Positions 34,105-45,041 of a DNA stretch of 64,000 nt are shown here, piece by piece (position 1 is the stretch's first letter; each line of letters starts with the position of its first letter). A model generated the notes under the pieces. That model saw only the letters and a list, made by a program, of their open reading frames with translations. It had not been told where the DNA came from and did not search any database. Origin of the DNA: Cryphonectria parasitica EP155 (lineage: Eukaryota; Ascomycota; Sordariomycetes; Diaporthales; Cryphonectriaceae); the NCBI RefSeq assembly GCF_011745365.1, contig NW_024468913.1, positions 124,001-188,000 of the forward strand, in the 5' to 3' direction. The translations under genes and the position numbers were made by a program.

Positions 34105-35553
34105 ATGAATTATGAGACCCCACGACCTCGACTATCCAGTGCACTCAGAAACAGGTATGGAAGATACGGGGAGTTCCGCGAGTTCGGGAACATGTCTTCG
34201 AACCATGCCAGTATAGGGTCTAGGACTCTTGGGAAAATGGTCATCGACTGCGAGTTCTTATTCAAGAAATCTCTCTGGGGAGTCCTCGGTGACAAAGAGT
34301 ATCCTGCTGGAATCATATATCTCAACCTCAACTTTGGCCCACCGAAAGGATGCAGGGTTAAAAGCGCAACTATCACTATCACTTTGGATGATACCGACCC
34401 TTCTGTTAGCCATCTCAAATATGGGCGGAACTTACACAGGACTGGATGTCCCGTTCAGATTACATCTTGGTATGGCCCCAGAGAGCTTGGAGGACAGATG
34501 AAGACAGTCGACACTCAAGCAACAAAAGAATTTGTCCCTGAGATAAACGTTCTGGGCAGTGGAGGGGGAGGAGTAGGCTTTAAGTCGAAAAAATATTTCC
34601 AGCATCAAGCGCGTTGGTCCTTCAACGGCCAGCTACTGCCCGGCAAGGATACGTGGGTCTACAAAACCCTGCGGTGGGATCTGAGCGAGAACGAACTCGA
34701 GAGGCAGTCATTCCGCAGCAACACAATCCGGACAGCCTTCGCCTTTGAACACTCCGGGCAGCCATTCTTTATGAAGGTCGACATAGATGGCAAATTGGAG
34801 GGTTGGAATCAACAGGTACGGTCGAAGTTCAAATTTGGCGCCAGCAATACCAAAAGTTCCAGCATTACAACACTTTTGGATTTTGAGGATTACACGCGCT
34901 ATAAGAAAAGCCTGGACACGCTGGCCCGAAGTCTTCCCCGGGATATGGAGATGGCAAATCTGGAAGAGATTCCCGTCGAGGTACCAGACGTGATATCCGG
35001 GACCACCATGCGCCCTGTGGTACAGGCCTCGGCCCGAACCCACTCGGGGGTATCCAGCCAAGAGACATGCACGAATGTGCCGATGGACAGCCCTCAAATT
35101 CTTCCAGGCAGCGGACATCCATTACTGGGTGCTAATGGACCTCCGATACCATTGTCGTCCATCCCAGACATGACTGGTGTTCCAACGATCGAAGATTTGA
35201 GAAGGGTGTTAAGTGCGTTTCCGCAACGGCCACGTCCCTTCTTGGAAGTCATTCCTGGCCTCGAATCTGAGCCAGTACCGAGTACAGCAAGTACTCTTGT
35301 GGACTCTGAGCAAGAAGGATCATTGGCTAGCGAGAGTGAGATCAAGGAGACGGGAGTACAAAGTTTTCAAACCCAGTTTGATGTCTTGAGGCTGCTAAGG
35401 ATACCAGCCATCCTGACGTTCTTACAGCTAATTTCAAACTTGATAAGGTTTCTAGGATATGGATCTAAAAATTACTTAATGACAAAAGAGACGGATGGGG
35501 AAAAGGAGGAGCATGTTAGAGAGGACAAGGTTAAGCATGTAATTAATCCATGA
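34105..35553 (+). CDS. Conserved fungal protein of unknown function
   Basis: Single exon, 482 aa. The open frame extends upstream only to a TTG in an A-rich leader, so the ATG at 34105 (MNYETPRPRLSS) is the start. Residues ~50-260 are rich in beta strands with conserved-looking motifs (IDCEFLFKKSLWGVLGDKEY, SATITITLDD, TWVYKTLRWDLSENE, KVDIDGKLEGW). Residues ~300-430 are Pro/Ser-rich and probably flexible. A short hydrophobic helix near residue 445 (LLRIPAILTFLQLISNLIRFL) could anchor or line a membrane. No enzymatic motif is seen. I do not recognise the family beyond its fungal look. Confidence 0.75.
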   Translation: MNYETPRPRLSSALRNRYGRYGEFREFGNMSSNHASIGSRTLGKMVIDCEFLFKKSLWGVLGDKEYPAGIIYLNLNFGPPKGCRVKSATITITLDDTDPSVSHLKYGRNLHRTGCPVQITSWYGPRELGGQMKTVDTQATKEFVPEINVLGSGGGGVGFKSKKYFQHQARWSFNGQLLPGKDTWVYKTLRWDLSENELERQSFRSNTIRTAFAFEHSGQPFFMKVDIDGKLEGWNQQVRSKFKFGASNTKSSSITTLLDFEDYTRYKKSLDTLARSLPRDMEMANLEEIPVEVPDVISGTTMRPVVQASARTHSGVSSQETCTNVPMDSPQILPGSGHPLLGANGPPIPLSSIPDMTGVPTIEDLRRVLSAFPQRPRPFLEVIPGLESEPVPSTASTLVDSEQEGSLASESEIKETGVQSFQTQFDVLRLLRIPAILTFLQLISNLIRFLGYGSKNYLMTKETDGEKEEHVREDKVKHVINP

Positions 35554-37077
35554 TTAGAATGCGCAGAAACAGGGCGGTACGAGAAAGAACACCTTAAGTT
35601 ACTATCGGTAACTCTTAAAAAAAAATTAAAAAACTCCTCACCACCTTTACCTTGGTTATGAGTAAATTCGGTCGATTATATCAATATCCAACTGTCTGCG
35701 TTCGCAAAGAAGGCCTTGAGCACAGAAGTGCCAGTGAGCCGAACCTAGAGTTGTATCTTTCACAAGGTTCCCTCCCAAGCTGTTCTTTGCTAGTTTTCCT
35801 CGCTTTCCTTTAAACTTCAATTGCGTTCCATAAGATTGCTCAAGCCAGGCGTCCATTCGACCTTCTTATCTTTCCGCATCTCTCTTCATTACTTATACTT
35901 ACAGCTATTATTAAGAACTTCCTACTCTTGAGTAGATGCCTCGAAAGCATTTCTGGACTGTTCGCCGTCAAATCTACTCTTCAATCTGGAGGTCTTGGAC
36001 ATAAATCAACCTAGCCCCGTCAAGGCGCCCATCTGCACTGACCCTGACCGGGTCAATCATACCTCGATCAGTCTACTGACGACTTGACATCCCAACAAAA
36101 GGCCCGCCGTCTCTAAATCCTGAAGAAGCCCAATTATGCTATGGGTAAGGCGCTCCTGAAACCACCAACGGGCAATTGAATCTCGCCCCCCCATTTCCTT
36201 GCCATGCCCAATTCACGTCTACTTTAAGGGCAAAGGTTGTTAAGGCCGCATTTTGGAGTGCGAATTGTTCTATGACTTCATAAGTGCTTGCCGAATTGAT
36301 GCATTGCGGTATCTCTAGCTAAAGTTTGACCAATTCCACCAACAACATACATCTTCTTAAAGACTTCGAAGTCCTGATATTCAAGAAGGATCATACTTGC
36401 AGCGCTAGTGTTTGGTTGTAGATGTCATTATCAGGTGGTGTAAGGCGAGATATGCTGCTCGGAGCCTGACCTGATAGTTCTCAAACCCTTTTAGATCGTT
36501 GTCCAATGGGTGGCTTCCCTCCTGCCAGAGTTGGAAACACATGTCTTAATGGATTCACTGACGCGATAGCACTCTGTGCTTGCTTCACTCCCATCTTCCT
36601 GCCTCTGCCATCGCAACTATCACAAAGGCTTTGTGATAGTTGTGACATCCGGTTCACAGCAGTTGGGGCATGTCGTGCCCATGTCTACCCTCAACACTGC
36701 ACAGACGACACATTCACCTAGCACGCATCTCCTATACACTAGATTTATGACACATTTAGGTACTCTGCCATTTCATCAAGTTCTTCCGTAAAAGGTGCTG
36801 TTCTTACTGCCAAATGGTGTTAATACATACTGAGGATTATTGACAATAATACTTTACTTGGCAGGTACGTCTGTTGACATGGAAAGGAGCCACGCAGGGC
36901 ACATGCCAGATGTGCATCGCCCCGTGGAGGAAAGAGCAGCCTCGAGGAGGAAAGAGCGGCCTCGAAACTCAAAAAGAGCTTTTTGCTCGTCTGGAGGTCC
37001 GAGAGGTGCTCCTGATGTTTTTTTCCATACGTTTCTCCCAATCTAAATACAAACAAAATAGAAGAACAAGACCTTCG
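35554..37077. other. Intergenic region
   Basis: No gene supported. It contains the 29-bp perfect palindrome at 36614-36642. Frames are short and mixed between strands. Confidence 0.5.
36614..36642. repeat. 29-bp perfect inverted repeat
   Basis: Two 14-nt arms, CAACTATCACAAAG and its exact complement, around a single G. It does not flank any gene I can support. Confidence 0.9.
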
Positions 37078-37119
37078 CCCCCCCCCCCCCCCCCCACCCA
37101 CCCCAAAACCACCAGCAGT

Positions 37120-37152
<33 letters not shown>

Positions 37153-37240
37153 AGAAGAAGAAAACACTGCCCCCCTCCCCCCTCAAAACAACAACCGCCG
37201 CGGCGGCCGCCAGCAGCAGCAGCAGCAACAGAACAAGAAG
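37078..37240. repeat. Poly-C and CAG/AAG microsatellite leader
   Basis: 18 C in a row (37078-37095), then CCA, about ten CAG units around 37113-37148, AAG units, a C-rich run and a second CAG block just before the ATG at 37245. The strong purine/pyrimidine strand bias continues through the gene. Confidence 0.9.
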
Positions 37241-37244
37241 AAGA

Positions 37245-37754
37245 ATGAAGTTTCTTGGTGTCCTTTTCGCCGTCGGCGCCAGTCTCGGGGCCCTTGTGGC
37301 CAGCACCAACATCCCCACCACCCTCACCATCTCTGTCGCAGCCGCCACCACCTCCACCACCACCACTGCCGCCGCTGCACCCGCTGCAGCCACCGTCGAC
37401 TCGGCCGGTGACAACCCAGCTCCGGAGAACTGGAGCTGGGCGATCACCGGCATGGGGATGGCGGTGGCTGCAGTGGGCAGTTTTGTGAGCGGCGTGATTG
37501 GCTCCGTGATGACGGAGCTGCTGGGCAAGAAGAGGAGGGAGGAAGAGAGTAAGGAGAGAGAGGAGGACATGGAAAAGAAGGAGAAGAAGGAGAAGGAGGA
37601 GGAGAAGTTGGCAAAGGAGAAGGAGAAGGAGAAGGAGAGGAAGGAGAGGAATCGAGAGAAGGAGGAGGAGAACAAGATGATGCAGGACCTACAGAAGGAA
37701 CTGCTACTGCTGCAGCTGCAGAAGCAGCACGACCTGCAGCTGTCGCTGCAGTAG
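37245..37754 (+). CDS. Predicted secreted/single-pass membrane protein with E/K-rich helix
   Basis: 169 aa, one exon. A clean signal peptide (MKFLGVLFAVGASLGALVAS) is followed by a Thr/Ala-rich stalk (~21-55), a hydrophobic Gly/Ala segment that fits a transmembrane helix (~64-92: WAITGMGMAVAAVGSF and on), a KKRR stop-transfer, and then ~50 residues that are almost only E, K and R (~95-144). The end is Leu/Gln-rich (LLLLQLQKQ). The charged part resembles a single alpha-helix or coiled coil. The coding block and both flanks are microsatellite-like, so the gene may have grown from repeats. Whether it is a real gene needs transcripts. Confidence 0.5.
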   Translation: MKFLGVLFAVGASLGALVASTNIPTTLTISVAAATTSTTTTAAAAPAAATVDSAGDNPAPENWSWAITGMGMAVAAVGSFVSGVIGSVMTELLGKKRREEESKEREEDMEKKEKKEKEEEKLAKEKEKEKERKERNREKEEENKMMQDLQKELLLLQLQKQHDLQLSLQ

Positions 37755-38114
37755 CAACAACAGCAGCAGCAGCCACAGCAGGAGCAGAAGCAGAAACAGA
37801 AGCAGCAGAAGTAGAGGTCTCAACCGGAATAGTCTATCTTTAACGTTTTTTCTTGGAACGAAAAAAACTTTCCTGTTGCTACGCTGGCCTAATGGCCTAC
37901 TGAGCCAAGTTGACACTTGATTGCTGATTATAGACCAGGGTTGACATTTCTACTCAGATCTTAACGTCCGGCCCTTGCTGATAGCGACCGAATACTTACT
38001 CTGGTTCATACGCACTTGGTGGATCTTCCGCAGACCAAGAACGTCAGGTAGCGGCTCGTTGAGTATGCCGAATGATGAATTACAGAGACGCTGCTATGCT
38101 TGAAACTGATGGTA
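37755..38114. other. Spacer with CAG/CAA repeats
   Basis: Interrupted CAG/CAA/GAAGCAG units at 37755-37815, then unremarkable sequence. Confidence 0.5.
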
Positions 38115-39200
38115 TTAGAATTCGTCTTCATCGCCTCCTCGGTAAGGGCGCGGCTTCGTGCTGGGACCATGGCTAAGGCGTTCAGTCTTTCTTTCGACCA
38201 GGGTAGATGCATAAGCGTCCCAGTCTTGCCCAAAGACCTCATGCATGAGAAAGAACCCAAACTTAAGGGGAAGTTCACACTTCCATGATACCGACTCGAC
38301 CTTCGCCAGATCTGCCTTCAGTCCTGGGTTGGTTCTCGAGCTTCATGGGGTATTCGACCAGATCAACCACGACTAGCAAATTTCTAGGCAATCCCTCGAA
38401 GTACTCCAAGGGAAAGTAGTATTGAAGCTCGCAGTAGCCTTGAGGGCGCGGACATAGGCAGACGGCCCGTCGCTGTTGAAGGTAGCACGTGACCTAAGAT
38501 ATAGCTCTTCTCATTCGTCGCCTTGTTGATGAGTCAGTGTCTGCCTTGAAAAGGGTCTGGACGACAGCGGCCTGTCGCGACCCAAGCAAGCGCTCAAAAG
38601 GCGAGTATTCTTGTCGCCAGCGCTTGTCACCCACAACAGGTTTGAAGGGTTGTCTTTGTGAAGGAGCCTGCATTTGCAGGAATTGTTGACGCTGGGTTTT
38701 GTGTGTGGTTTTTTTTTTTTGGGGGGGGGGGGGGGGAGAGTTTGTATTCTATATATTCTCGGACGATCCATACGCACGCCAAAGGCAATCGAAATTGTTT
38801 TCCTTCTTCCATCTTCTCGCGCAGGAGGCCGGTGAAGTTATGTTCATACTTATTCACATGATCTCGAGCATTCTCGGCCGAAGTCGAGCTGCTTCCCACT
38901 GCGCCACGCATGGCTGTCCAAAATTCTGGAGAAACCAGGAACGCGTTTGTAGTAGTTGCGACAACCTTTCTGTCGGCACCAGTACACCTCAAAGCCATCT
39001 TGATCGAACGTCAGATCATACGAGTCCGGATCGAGGGATTCGTACCAATCGCCGCTCACACGACCTTCGGAGCCAAGAGGCAACGATCGTCTGTATTTAA
39101 TTTGCAGACAAGGCTTGCCGCTGTGGCAAGGACTAAGCTCGACTTCACATGCGCCGGTCCCGCTACCCCAAACCTGCGCGCAGTGAATTTTGAGGCCGCG
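38115..39200 (-). pseudogene. Decayed gene next to the F-box gene
   Basis: On the minus strand, consistent protein-like sequence runs through all three frames: IHCAQVWGSGTGACEV... FDQDGFEVYWCRQKGCRNYYK, then after a one-base shift near 38950 FLVSPEFWTAMRGAV... VWIVREYIEYKL, then after the T13/G16 tract (38708-38736) QFLQMQAPSQRQPFKPVVGD, a TAG at 38494-38496, GYCELQYYFPLEYFEGLPRN, another shift near 38290, and WKCELPLKFGFFLMHEVFGQ... ending at TAA 38115. At least three lesions make it non-functional unless sequence errors are involved. The family is not recognised; it could once have been joined to the F-box gene. Confidence 0.6.
38708..38736. repeat. T13/G16 homopolymer tract
   Basis: 13 T followed by 16 G inside the decayed reading frame. 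On the minus strand it reads as poly-Pro/poly-Lys. Confidence 0.95.
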
Positions 39201-39274
39201 TCACACCTTTTAGTCATCTCAGAGTCCACCCGCCGGAGTGAAGAAGGCGGCGGCGAAGGCGAAGGCAGCGGTAG

Positions 39275-40735
39275 TCATGAGTCGCCCAGTCGTCTCGCAG
39301 GGTTCATGCGGCATGTCTTCTTGGGGTCCAAAGGTTGGCAGATCCGCCAGCCGGTCTCGTGCAGGCCCTCGAAACGAATACAATTGCAGGCGTTGGGATC
39401 GAAACAACGGAACTCCGGGGGAGCCATCCCGGGGGCTAAGTGTGGGAAGAGGAACCGCCCAGCATTATCGCCATCACGAAGTTTGCTCAGGAGCTGAGTC
39501 CTCAGGGCCTCGGCGCTGGGGGGCCAGTTCTCTAGTCCAATAGGCAGGTGTGTAGTCCAATACATGGTGAGTCTGAACGGGCTGGAGAGGCGGACAGTCG
39601 GGTACGGCCAGTCGACACACGGGCAGTCCATGCTGCTGTAGGGATCTGATGCGCGCGGGTCGCCCTCAAGCCTCCATCTGGAATCCTCGCATGCTACAAG
39701 GTGGCTGGTGTCCTTGCACTGAAATTCAGCCTTACTCCACTTCCACACGTCCGATCCAGCCTTGATTTTGCGTCTCATTTCCTCCACGTCGGATAGGTAT
39801 ATCACCCCGCTGTCATGGGCGCAAGATCGGAGAAACCCCCGGTGGGCAATACACTTCCGAAAATTCCGGTGAATCGCGCCACGGTCCGCCGGATCGAAGA
39901 GACAGGCCGGGTGGTCAGCTTGGCATCCAGAGCAGTAAAGATATTTGCGCAGCCGCTCGACCCGGTGCTCCCAGTGCTTTTTGTTGCTGGCCGCCGCAAG
40001 GCACCCAGCGCAGTACGCGTCCCTGCCTAGTCTGTGAAGCAGGTCAGGTCGGTCGTTCACATGCCACGGGCCACCGTAGCCCTCGATTTGGAGGTGGAAC
40101 TCGGTGTGGTAGCCAAAGTGCTCTATAGAGTAAAAGCGCGGCCACGTGAAGGGTCCCTCGTTGTCTTTTGGCAGGTAGGTGCGCTGACGCTTGAGGATGA
40201 CAGGAGCGCAAAGGGCTGGAAAGTGGCGGGCCACACGGCGAAGACACTCCACGTCTGCGTTGCTGTCGAGCATGTGGATGATCTTGGTGAGAACGGCGTC
40301 CGGAAGGCGGTGGAGCGGGCTTAGCTGTTGGTTGTGCCATGATGCCGCAATGAGTGGGTCCATGTTTTCATGAGAAGGAGGGTCCATATTATCATGGGAA
40401 GGAGGATCTGTATTATCATGGGAAGGAGTATCCATCTTATCATGGGAAGGAGAGTCCATCTTATCATGGGAAGGAGGGTCCGTATTATTATCAGAAGGAG
40501 GGTCCATCTTGTCATGTGAAGGAGGGTCTGACGCAGGTAGCGGGTCCAGCGCTGGCTGTGATTGCTCCGTGTATGGTGGTGGTGGTAGGAGGGTTGGTGA
40601 ACCGCTTGTAGCTGACGACGATGACGACGGCATCATCATGGCCTCGTCGCCGGTGGTAGATGAGGAATGGTTGCTGACATTGCTCTGCCGCCGACGACGA
40701 CGGAAGAAAAGGTGATTGAAATAGTCAATAATCAT
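39275..40735 (-). CDS. F-box protein with octapeptide repeat
   Basis: Single exon, 486 aa. Residues ~51-55 (PPPPY) form a PPxY motif. Residues ~69-127 are seven copies of an eight-residue unit (DPPSHDKM and variants). An F-box-like segment follows at ~139-185 (LHRLPDAVLTKIIHMLDS, then CLRRVARHFPALC). The C-terminal half has CxxC pairs (CAGCLAAA, YCSGCQADH) and late cysteines that could bind zinc. F-box proteins bridge substrates to SCF ubiquitin ligases through Skp1. Substrate unknown. The stop (TGA at 39275-39277) is followed by the decayed frame at 38115-39200. Confidence 0.8.
   Translation of the reverse strand: MIIDYFNHLFFRRRRRQSNVSNHSSSTTGDEAMMMPSSSSSATSGSPTLLPPPPYTEQSQPALDPLPASDPPSHDKMDPPSDNNTDPPSHDKMDSPSHDKMDTPSHDNTDPPSHDNMDPPSHENMDPLIAASWHNQQLSPLHRLPDAVLTKIIHMLDSNADVECLRRVARHFPALCAPVILKRQRTYLPKDNEGPFTWPRFYSIEHFGYHTEFHLQIEGYGGPWHVNDRPDLLHRLGRDAYCAGCLAAASNKKHWEHRVERLRKYLYCSGCQADHPACLFDPADRGAIHRNFRKCIAHRGFLRSCAHDSGVIYLSDVEEMRRKIKAGSDVWKWSKAEFQCKDTSHLVACEDSRWRLEGDPRASDPYSSMDCPCVDWPYPTVRLSSPFRLTMYWTTHLPIGLENWPPSAEALRTQLLSKLRDGDNAGRFLFPHLAPGMAPPEFRCFDPNACNCIRFEGLHETGWRICQPLDPKKTCRMNPARRLGDS
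40355..40528 (-). repeat. 24-bp coding minisatellite, about seven units
   Basis: On the plus strand the unit is GGTCCATNTTATCATGGGAAGGAG with a few substitutions. It encodes D-P-P-S-H-D-x-M in the F-box protein, so length changes keep frame. Confidence 0.9.
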
Positions 40736-43078
40736 AACTGTATTTGATCTCTTTGTATTGGTTGATGCCTAAGGAATTTGGTATGTCGTGTAGGGAACAG
40801 GAAAGGTGGGTGGAAAGGGGGAGGGGCGCGCAGAGGATGAGGCAAGCTTCGTAGATTATGGGATAGGGAGAGAAGAAGGATCTTTTTATACTACTTGAGG
40901 ACGTTACGGCTAAATCGCCTCTAGTCTGCAATGATTCACATGCTAACAGCAAGAAAGATACTAAACCATCCACCAGCACAAGGTTGAGAAACGCATGTCC
41001 AGCCAGCTGAGGACGGACCGCTGCTAGCTGAGCACCAGCAGGCCAAGTGAGTATTTATTCCTCGCAGGTGCTTAAGTACTGGGTCACTAGAATACAGGTT
41101 GACTATTGGATTGGATGGCGCATGCACACTTGTTGTAGTTTCGGATGATCATTGCTCATACAAATCGAGTGACCAAGCCAAATGGTCACTTGATTAGTAG
41201 ACATTTTGCAAACCCCTAAACTGTAGGCATGTGTAAGTACGGCACACAAGCAATTTTGTGAGCACTTTTGTAGTCTTTGTTGCCGATATTTTTCCAGAAT
41301 ATCCTCGGTTGTGTTTCTGTGCTCAACTATTCTGTTCTTGCCACAGTCTTATTCCAATTATGCAACTAGGTACTTGGCTAGGGAGGGTCTTTTCTCTGCA
41401 AGGTTGTACCCAGTCAGCACGTTTGTTCAAAGCTAAGTGATATTGTCTTTGATCAAAATGTCCGAAGACGTGTCTTCATGAGATACTGTATCGATAGTGG
41501 ATGTATGGGAGATACACTTCGCTCGGTTGCCAACGGGAGTATGGGTGATCGCTACCCCCAGCGCCTTAATTATTCAAACACCAGATCCGGGCGCCAAGCA
41601 GCCCCATCATCAAATCTCGAGAGACCAACCTTAAGCGACGTGGTGATGATCATATTGTTGCTGATGTAAGTAGTGTAGTTACTGGTTCTTCCACCATCGC
41701 TCTTGAAGACAAGACTGGCTATTAATCTTTTTGAAGATCTGAGGGAAGCAGTGTTAATGTTATGTCGAAGGCAAATATTGTTCCTTGAATATACAACTCT
41801 GGGAAACGCTGATAGTCATTTCTCTGTCTTCCCAGAGCTTCTGGCTATGAGTCCCGACACCTTCGTCTTTGTCAGCATTTCTGGATCTGCACAGCATCTA
41901 GCTATATGTTTTTTTTTTTTTGGTTTTTTTTTTTTTTTTTTTTAATTCGTTTTGCTTTCTTGCAGTGGCCAAAGTTCAGAAATCTAACACCGCATCCTCA
42001 GTACACTGGGTATTGCTCCACAGAAAGTTCGCGGCGTTCTGGTGGTCAGCTACAAGTCCAAAATAGATGTAACGCGTGCGCCAGGAAGAACTGAGTAAGG
42101 CTGTATGGGAACATCTGCGTTGATTAAGGTTTGAAGCTTCCTTATTCTGTTTTATGCATGAAAAAGGCGATTGAAGGATGCTGTATTTTATTAACATCAA
42201 GCCAAGCCAACCACTTTGGCCTAGCAATGATTCGTTTCCTGCACACATGACTCATTCAATTGTGGCGCGGCGCCTGATTGTAATCTCTTGGGCGGTTCCT
42301 CCATCCAGATCAAGATATCCTGAAACCCTTCATGCAGGGGCTGGCTGATCCACGATGAGAAAACCTCTGCGGCGTCCAGCCCAGGAGACCTCGTTACACA
42401 TGAGCTATCTCGTATACACAATCGGGCCTGGGCAGCGGCTCAACGGTCGCCCACCAACAACGACCATCACAATATGGAGTGTGATCAACATCTGACCCTG
42501 CGCCTGATTCCTACTCCAGTTTTCTGTGCCGAGCCAAGCAGAGAAAATCTCCACCGGCAATTATTTATGCTTTCTGCGCAGGAGTTCTACATTCATGCAA
42601 TTGCTGCATTTGGTTGTGCGCGCGCTCGAGGAGGATCGTCTTCTGAGGAGTAGATACACTTTCTATCATCGTCTACAAGTTCGCACTACTTGCTGATTTT
42701 CGATCTACCCATGTTCCGCTTAGAGGATAGATCTCTGGTGCCCTGGGTAGGGCGGGTGGATCCTGTTTATTGCAGGTAGAGGCTGCGCAGAAGTTTATTC
42801 CCAGGACGCAGGGAACCTGAGTCGTTTGAGGCGTCGATGCTTTCATACGCGTCCGACAACTGTATAAATCGACATCCAGCTGGTCGTCAAAAAGGATTGT
42901 TCTCAGTGCGTTCAAATCATCCTCAGTGTAGAATCCCTTCACATTCGTTCATCTCGTACAATCTTCAACAAGCCTGACCTTACGTACACACTCTCTTTAC
43001 AAGGCCCGTCTCTTTCATTTGAGGCCACTTCAGACTTTGTCCTTGGACTCTAGAATACCACGAAGACCATCATACATA
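40736..43078. other. Intergenic region with poly-T and possible relic fragments
   Basis: No intact gene. A 35-nt T tract interrupted by GG lies at 41909-41943, which could be the poly-A tail of an old minus-strand retroposed element. A minus-strand frame near 42230-42370 (FSSWISQPLHEGFQDILIW) looks protein-like but is isolated. Confidence 0.4.
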
Positions 43079-43529
43079 ATGCGTTTTTATATTGCCTTGG
43101 TCGCAGCCTTTGCCGGCGTCTCGTGAGTGCAACCACCCTAATCTGGAACGGTCGCTATTACTGACCAAACAATTTCAGTTTTGCGGATATGCACTACAGC
43201 TGCACCTGCCACAATGGCGATAGCTACAACTGGCGAATCACTAGCCCTGCTTGCTCATTTTACGCACCCGATCGCCCTGCGGTGAGTTGGCCCACGTATA
43301 CTTATCGATACCCACAAAACTCGTTCATAACTGACCATGCGCGATCACGGAGCAGGACGTCTCTTATGTCACGGACACGGGCCGCTGCACATCTGCATCT
43401 GGTAGCCAGATCGATGGTGACTCGTGGCAAGCGGCCTGCCAGAAGATTGCGACAGAGGGCTTTGACTGTGCTGACGGTCAGGGCAAGTGCTATGCAGAGT
43501 CGAGTGATGTGACCGGCTCTTGTGATTAA
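43079..43529 (+). CDS. Small secreted protein with eight cysteines
   Basis: Three exons, 43079-43122, 43179-43281 and 43356-43529, give 106 aa. The signal peptide is MRFYIALVAAFAGVSFA. The mature ~89 residues hold eight cysteines (CTC, PAC, GRC, AAC, FDC, GKC, GSC at the end), a pattern fitting four disulfides, with no Lys/Arg-rich processing site. Introns are GTGAGT...TTTCAG (56 bp) and GTGAGT...GCAG (74 bp); each exon keeps frame. Size, cysteines and secretion fit the apoplastic effector or antimicrobial class of fungal proteins, but no named family is recognised. Too fragmented to be seen as a long ORF. Confidence 0.75.
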
Positions 43530-45041
43530 AACTTCCCTGGGTTTAAGACAAATGAGAGGGTTTTGCGATCAAACACTTTTCGAGTTTGAGTTAGGCACAA
43601 GATTGCCAGCGCCACAATATGGTGATGGAACTTTTTTGTACATAAACCTGAGAGTTTCTTACCCTTTTGACAAATATACAAAGCTGAGAGCAAGCTTTTG
43701 ACAACTTCTCGTGACTTCTTACTGGTGGGTATTTCAATGTATCTACACCCCTTTGATCACGCCGCACAATATACCCACCGCTGCGCTCACCGCCCGATCA
43801 TGACGCATGCTCTAGTTACCCAGCTTCGAACAACTGGAGTCGGGGAGGGTATAAAGCTAGCGTAAAGCACTGAGCGATGGACATGCATAACACAGGCAAT
43901 ATGAACACGCAGAGGAGGCCTAGTAGGCCCGGCCGGTAGCTGCGGCGGTGTGTGAGGTGGTGGGGTTGACCACAACTGACCCGATCCCAGCGCCGGCAGC
44001 AAGCGAAGTGCCAATATTCCTCCGTATTTCCTCTTCTTCTTTCCTTGGTTGGTGACACAGCACCCGCTGTTGGTGGTGTTGCATGCTAGGAGAGAAAGTG
44101 GTTCTTGGCAATACCGGTCATAAGATGTCGAAGACATTCTCATTGACACCTTCAACATTGTGCATGATACAGCGCTCGTGTTTGTTCTTGATACCGCGTG
44201 TACATTTCCTCGATGTACCACGTCTTTTACGCGGAGGGGTCTCATATGCAGTGATATTGTCGGTCATCGCCTGTCCAGCACGGTCGAGAATGATGCCATC
44301 CCGGATGTCCCACTGGTAGTTGTGCTTTTGCAGACCTGTTCCAGCCCCACCATCTCAATTTTTCTACTAGGGGAGTGCATCTCTGCCATGCTCACCAATC
44401 TAATACTAGGAGAAGTACAGGCGACGAGAGATGCACATTTGGCGGTGATAATAGCCAGATCCTGAGATGTCTAGAATGAGACGTCATGCCGGGGCACTTG
44501 CATTTGATCATTTTCTGTGAGAAATCCAGTGAGTCCCTAGGCCCATTCGCGCCACCCGCCCTCAATCTGGATGACCTCAAGTCACATAGCCAGCTCTTCT
44601 CGGATCGGCTTTCCTTCTTTCCTTTCTTTATTATGTAGCGCATCAAGTCACTCTTCTCTCTTCGGCAGCAGGCGGTTTTGTGTTTTCCACACCGGCAGAA
44701 CGACTCACCTCGCTATTATTTATTGCTCCCCTAAATGCCATTTCAAATTCTGCAAGGAATGCTCTTCACCAGAATGGTTGTGTCGCGAGGCACAAATGCT
44801 CCATCTTGTGATAACCACAACAGCTACAAAATTTCAATACCAAGTGGGAACACACGTGATAGCGCCACATCCAATCAGGAGCAGCGAGATTGCATCCATG
44901 CATAGTTTGGGACAAGCTACCTACTAGCCACAAAGATTTCTTGAACTGATTCTTTCAAAATCGCTTGAGGCTTCGGAGGCGAGGTATTGCAGCTCGAGCA
45001 TCAGCATTCCTTTTTTATCATCAAGGCTCTATACGGAGAAT
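43530..45041. other. Intergenic region
   Basis: 3' flank of the small secreted protein and promoter of the DUF2235 gene. Short ORFs on both strands; none supported. Confidence 0.5.

Noticed and set aside
37043..37675. 210-aa minus-strand ORF of Phe/Ser/Leu
   Set aside because: It is the mirror of the E/K-rich frame and the CAG/AAG repeats; homopolymer-like, no start context, no domain.
42221..42421. Fragment with FSSWISQPLHEGFQDILIW
   Set aside because: Isolated 66 residues without exons on either side; kept only as a note.
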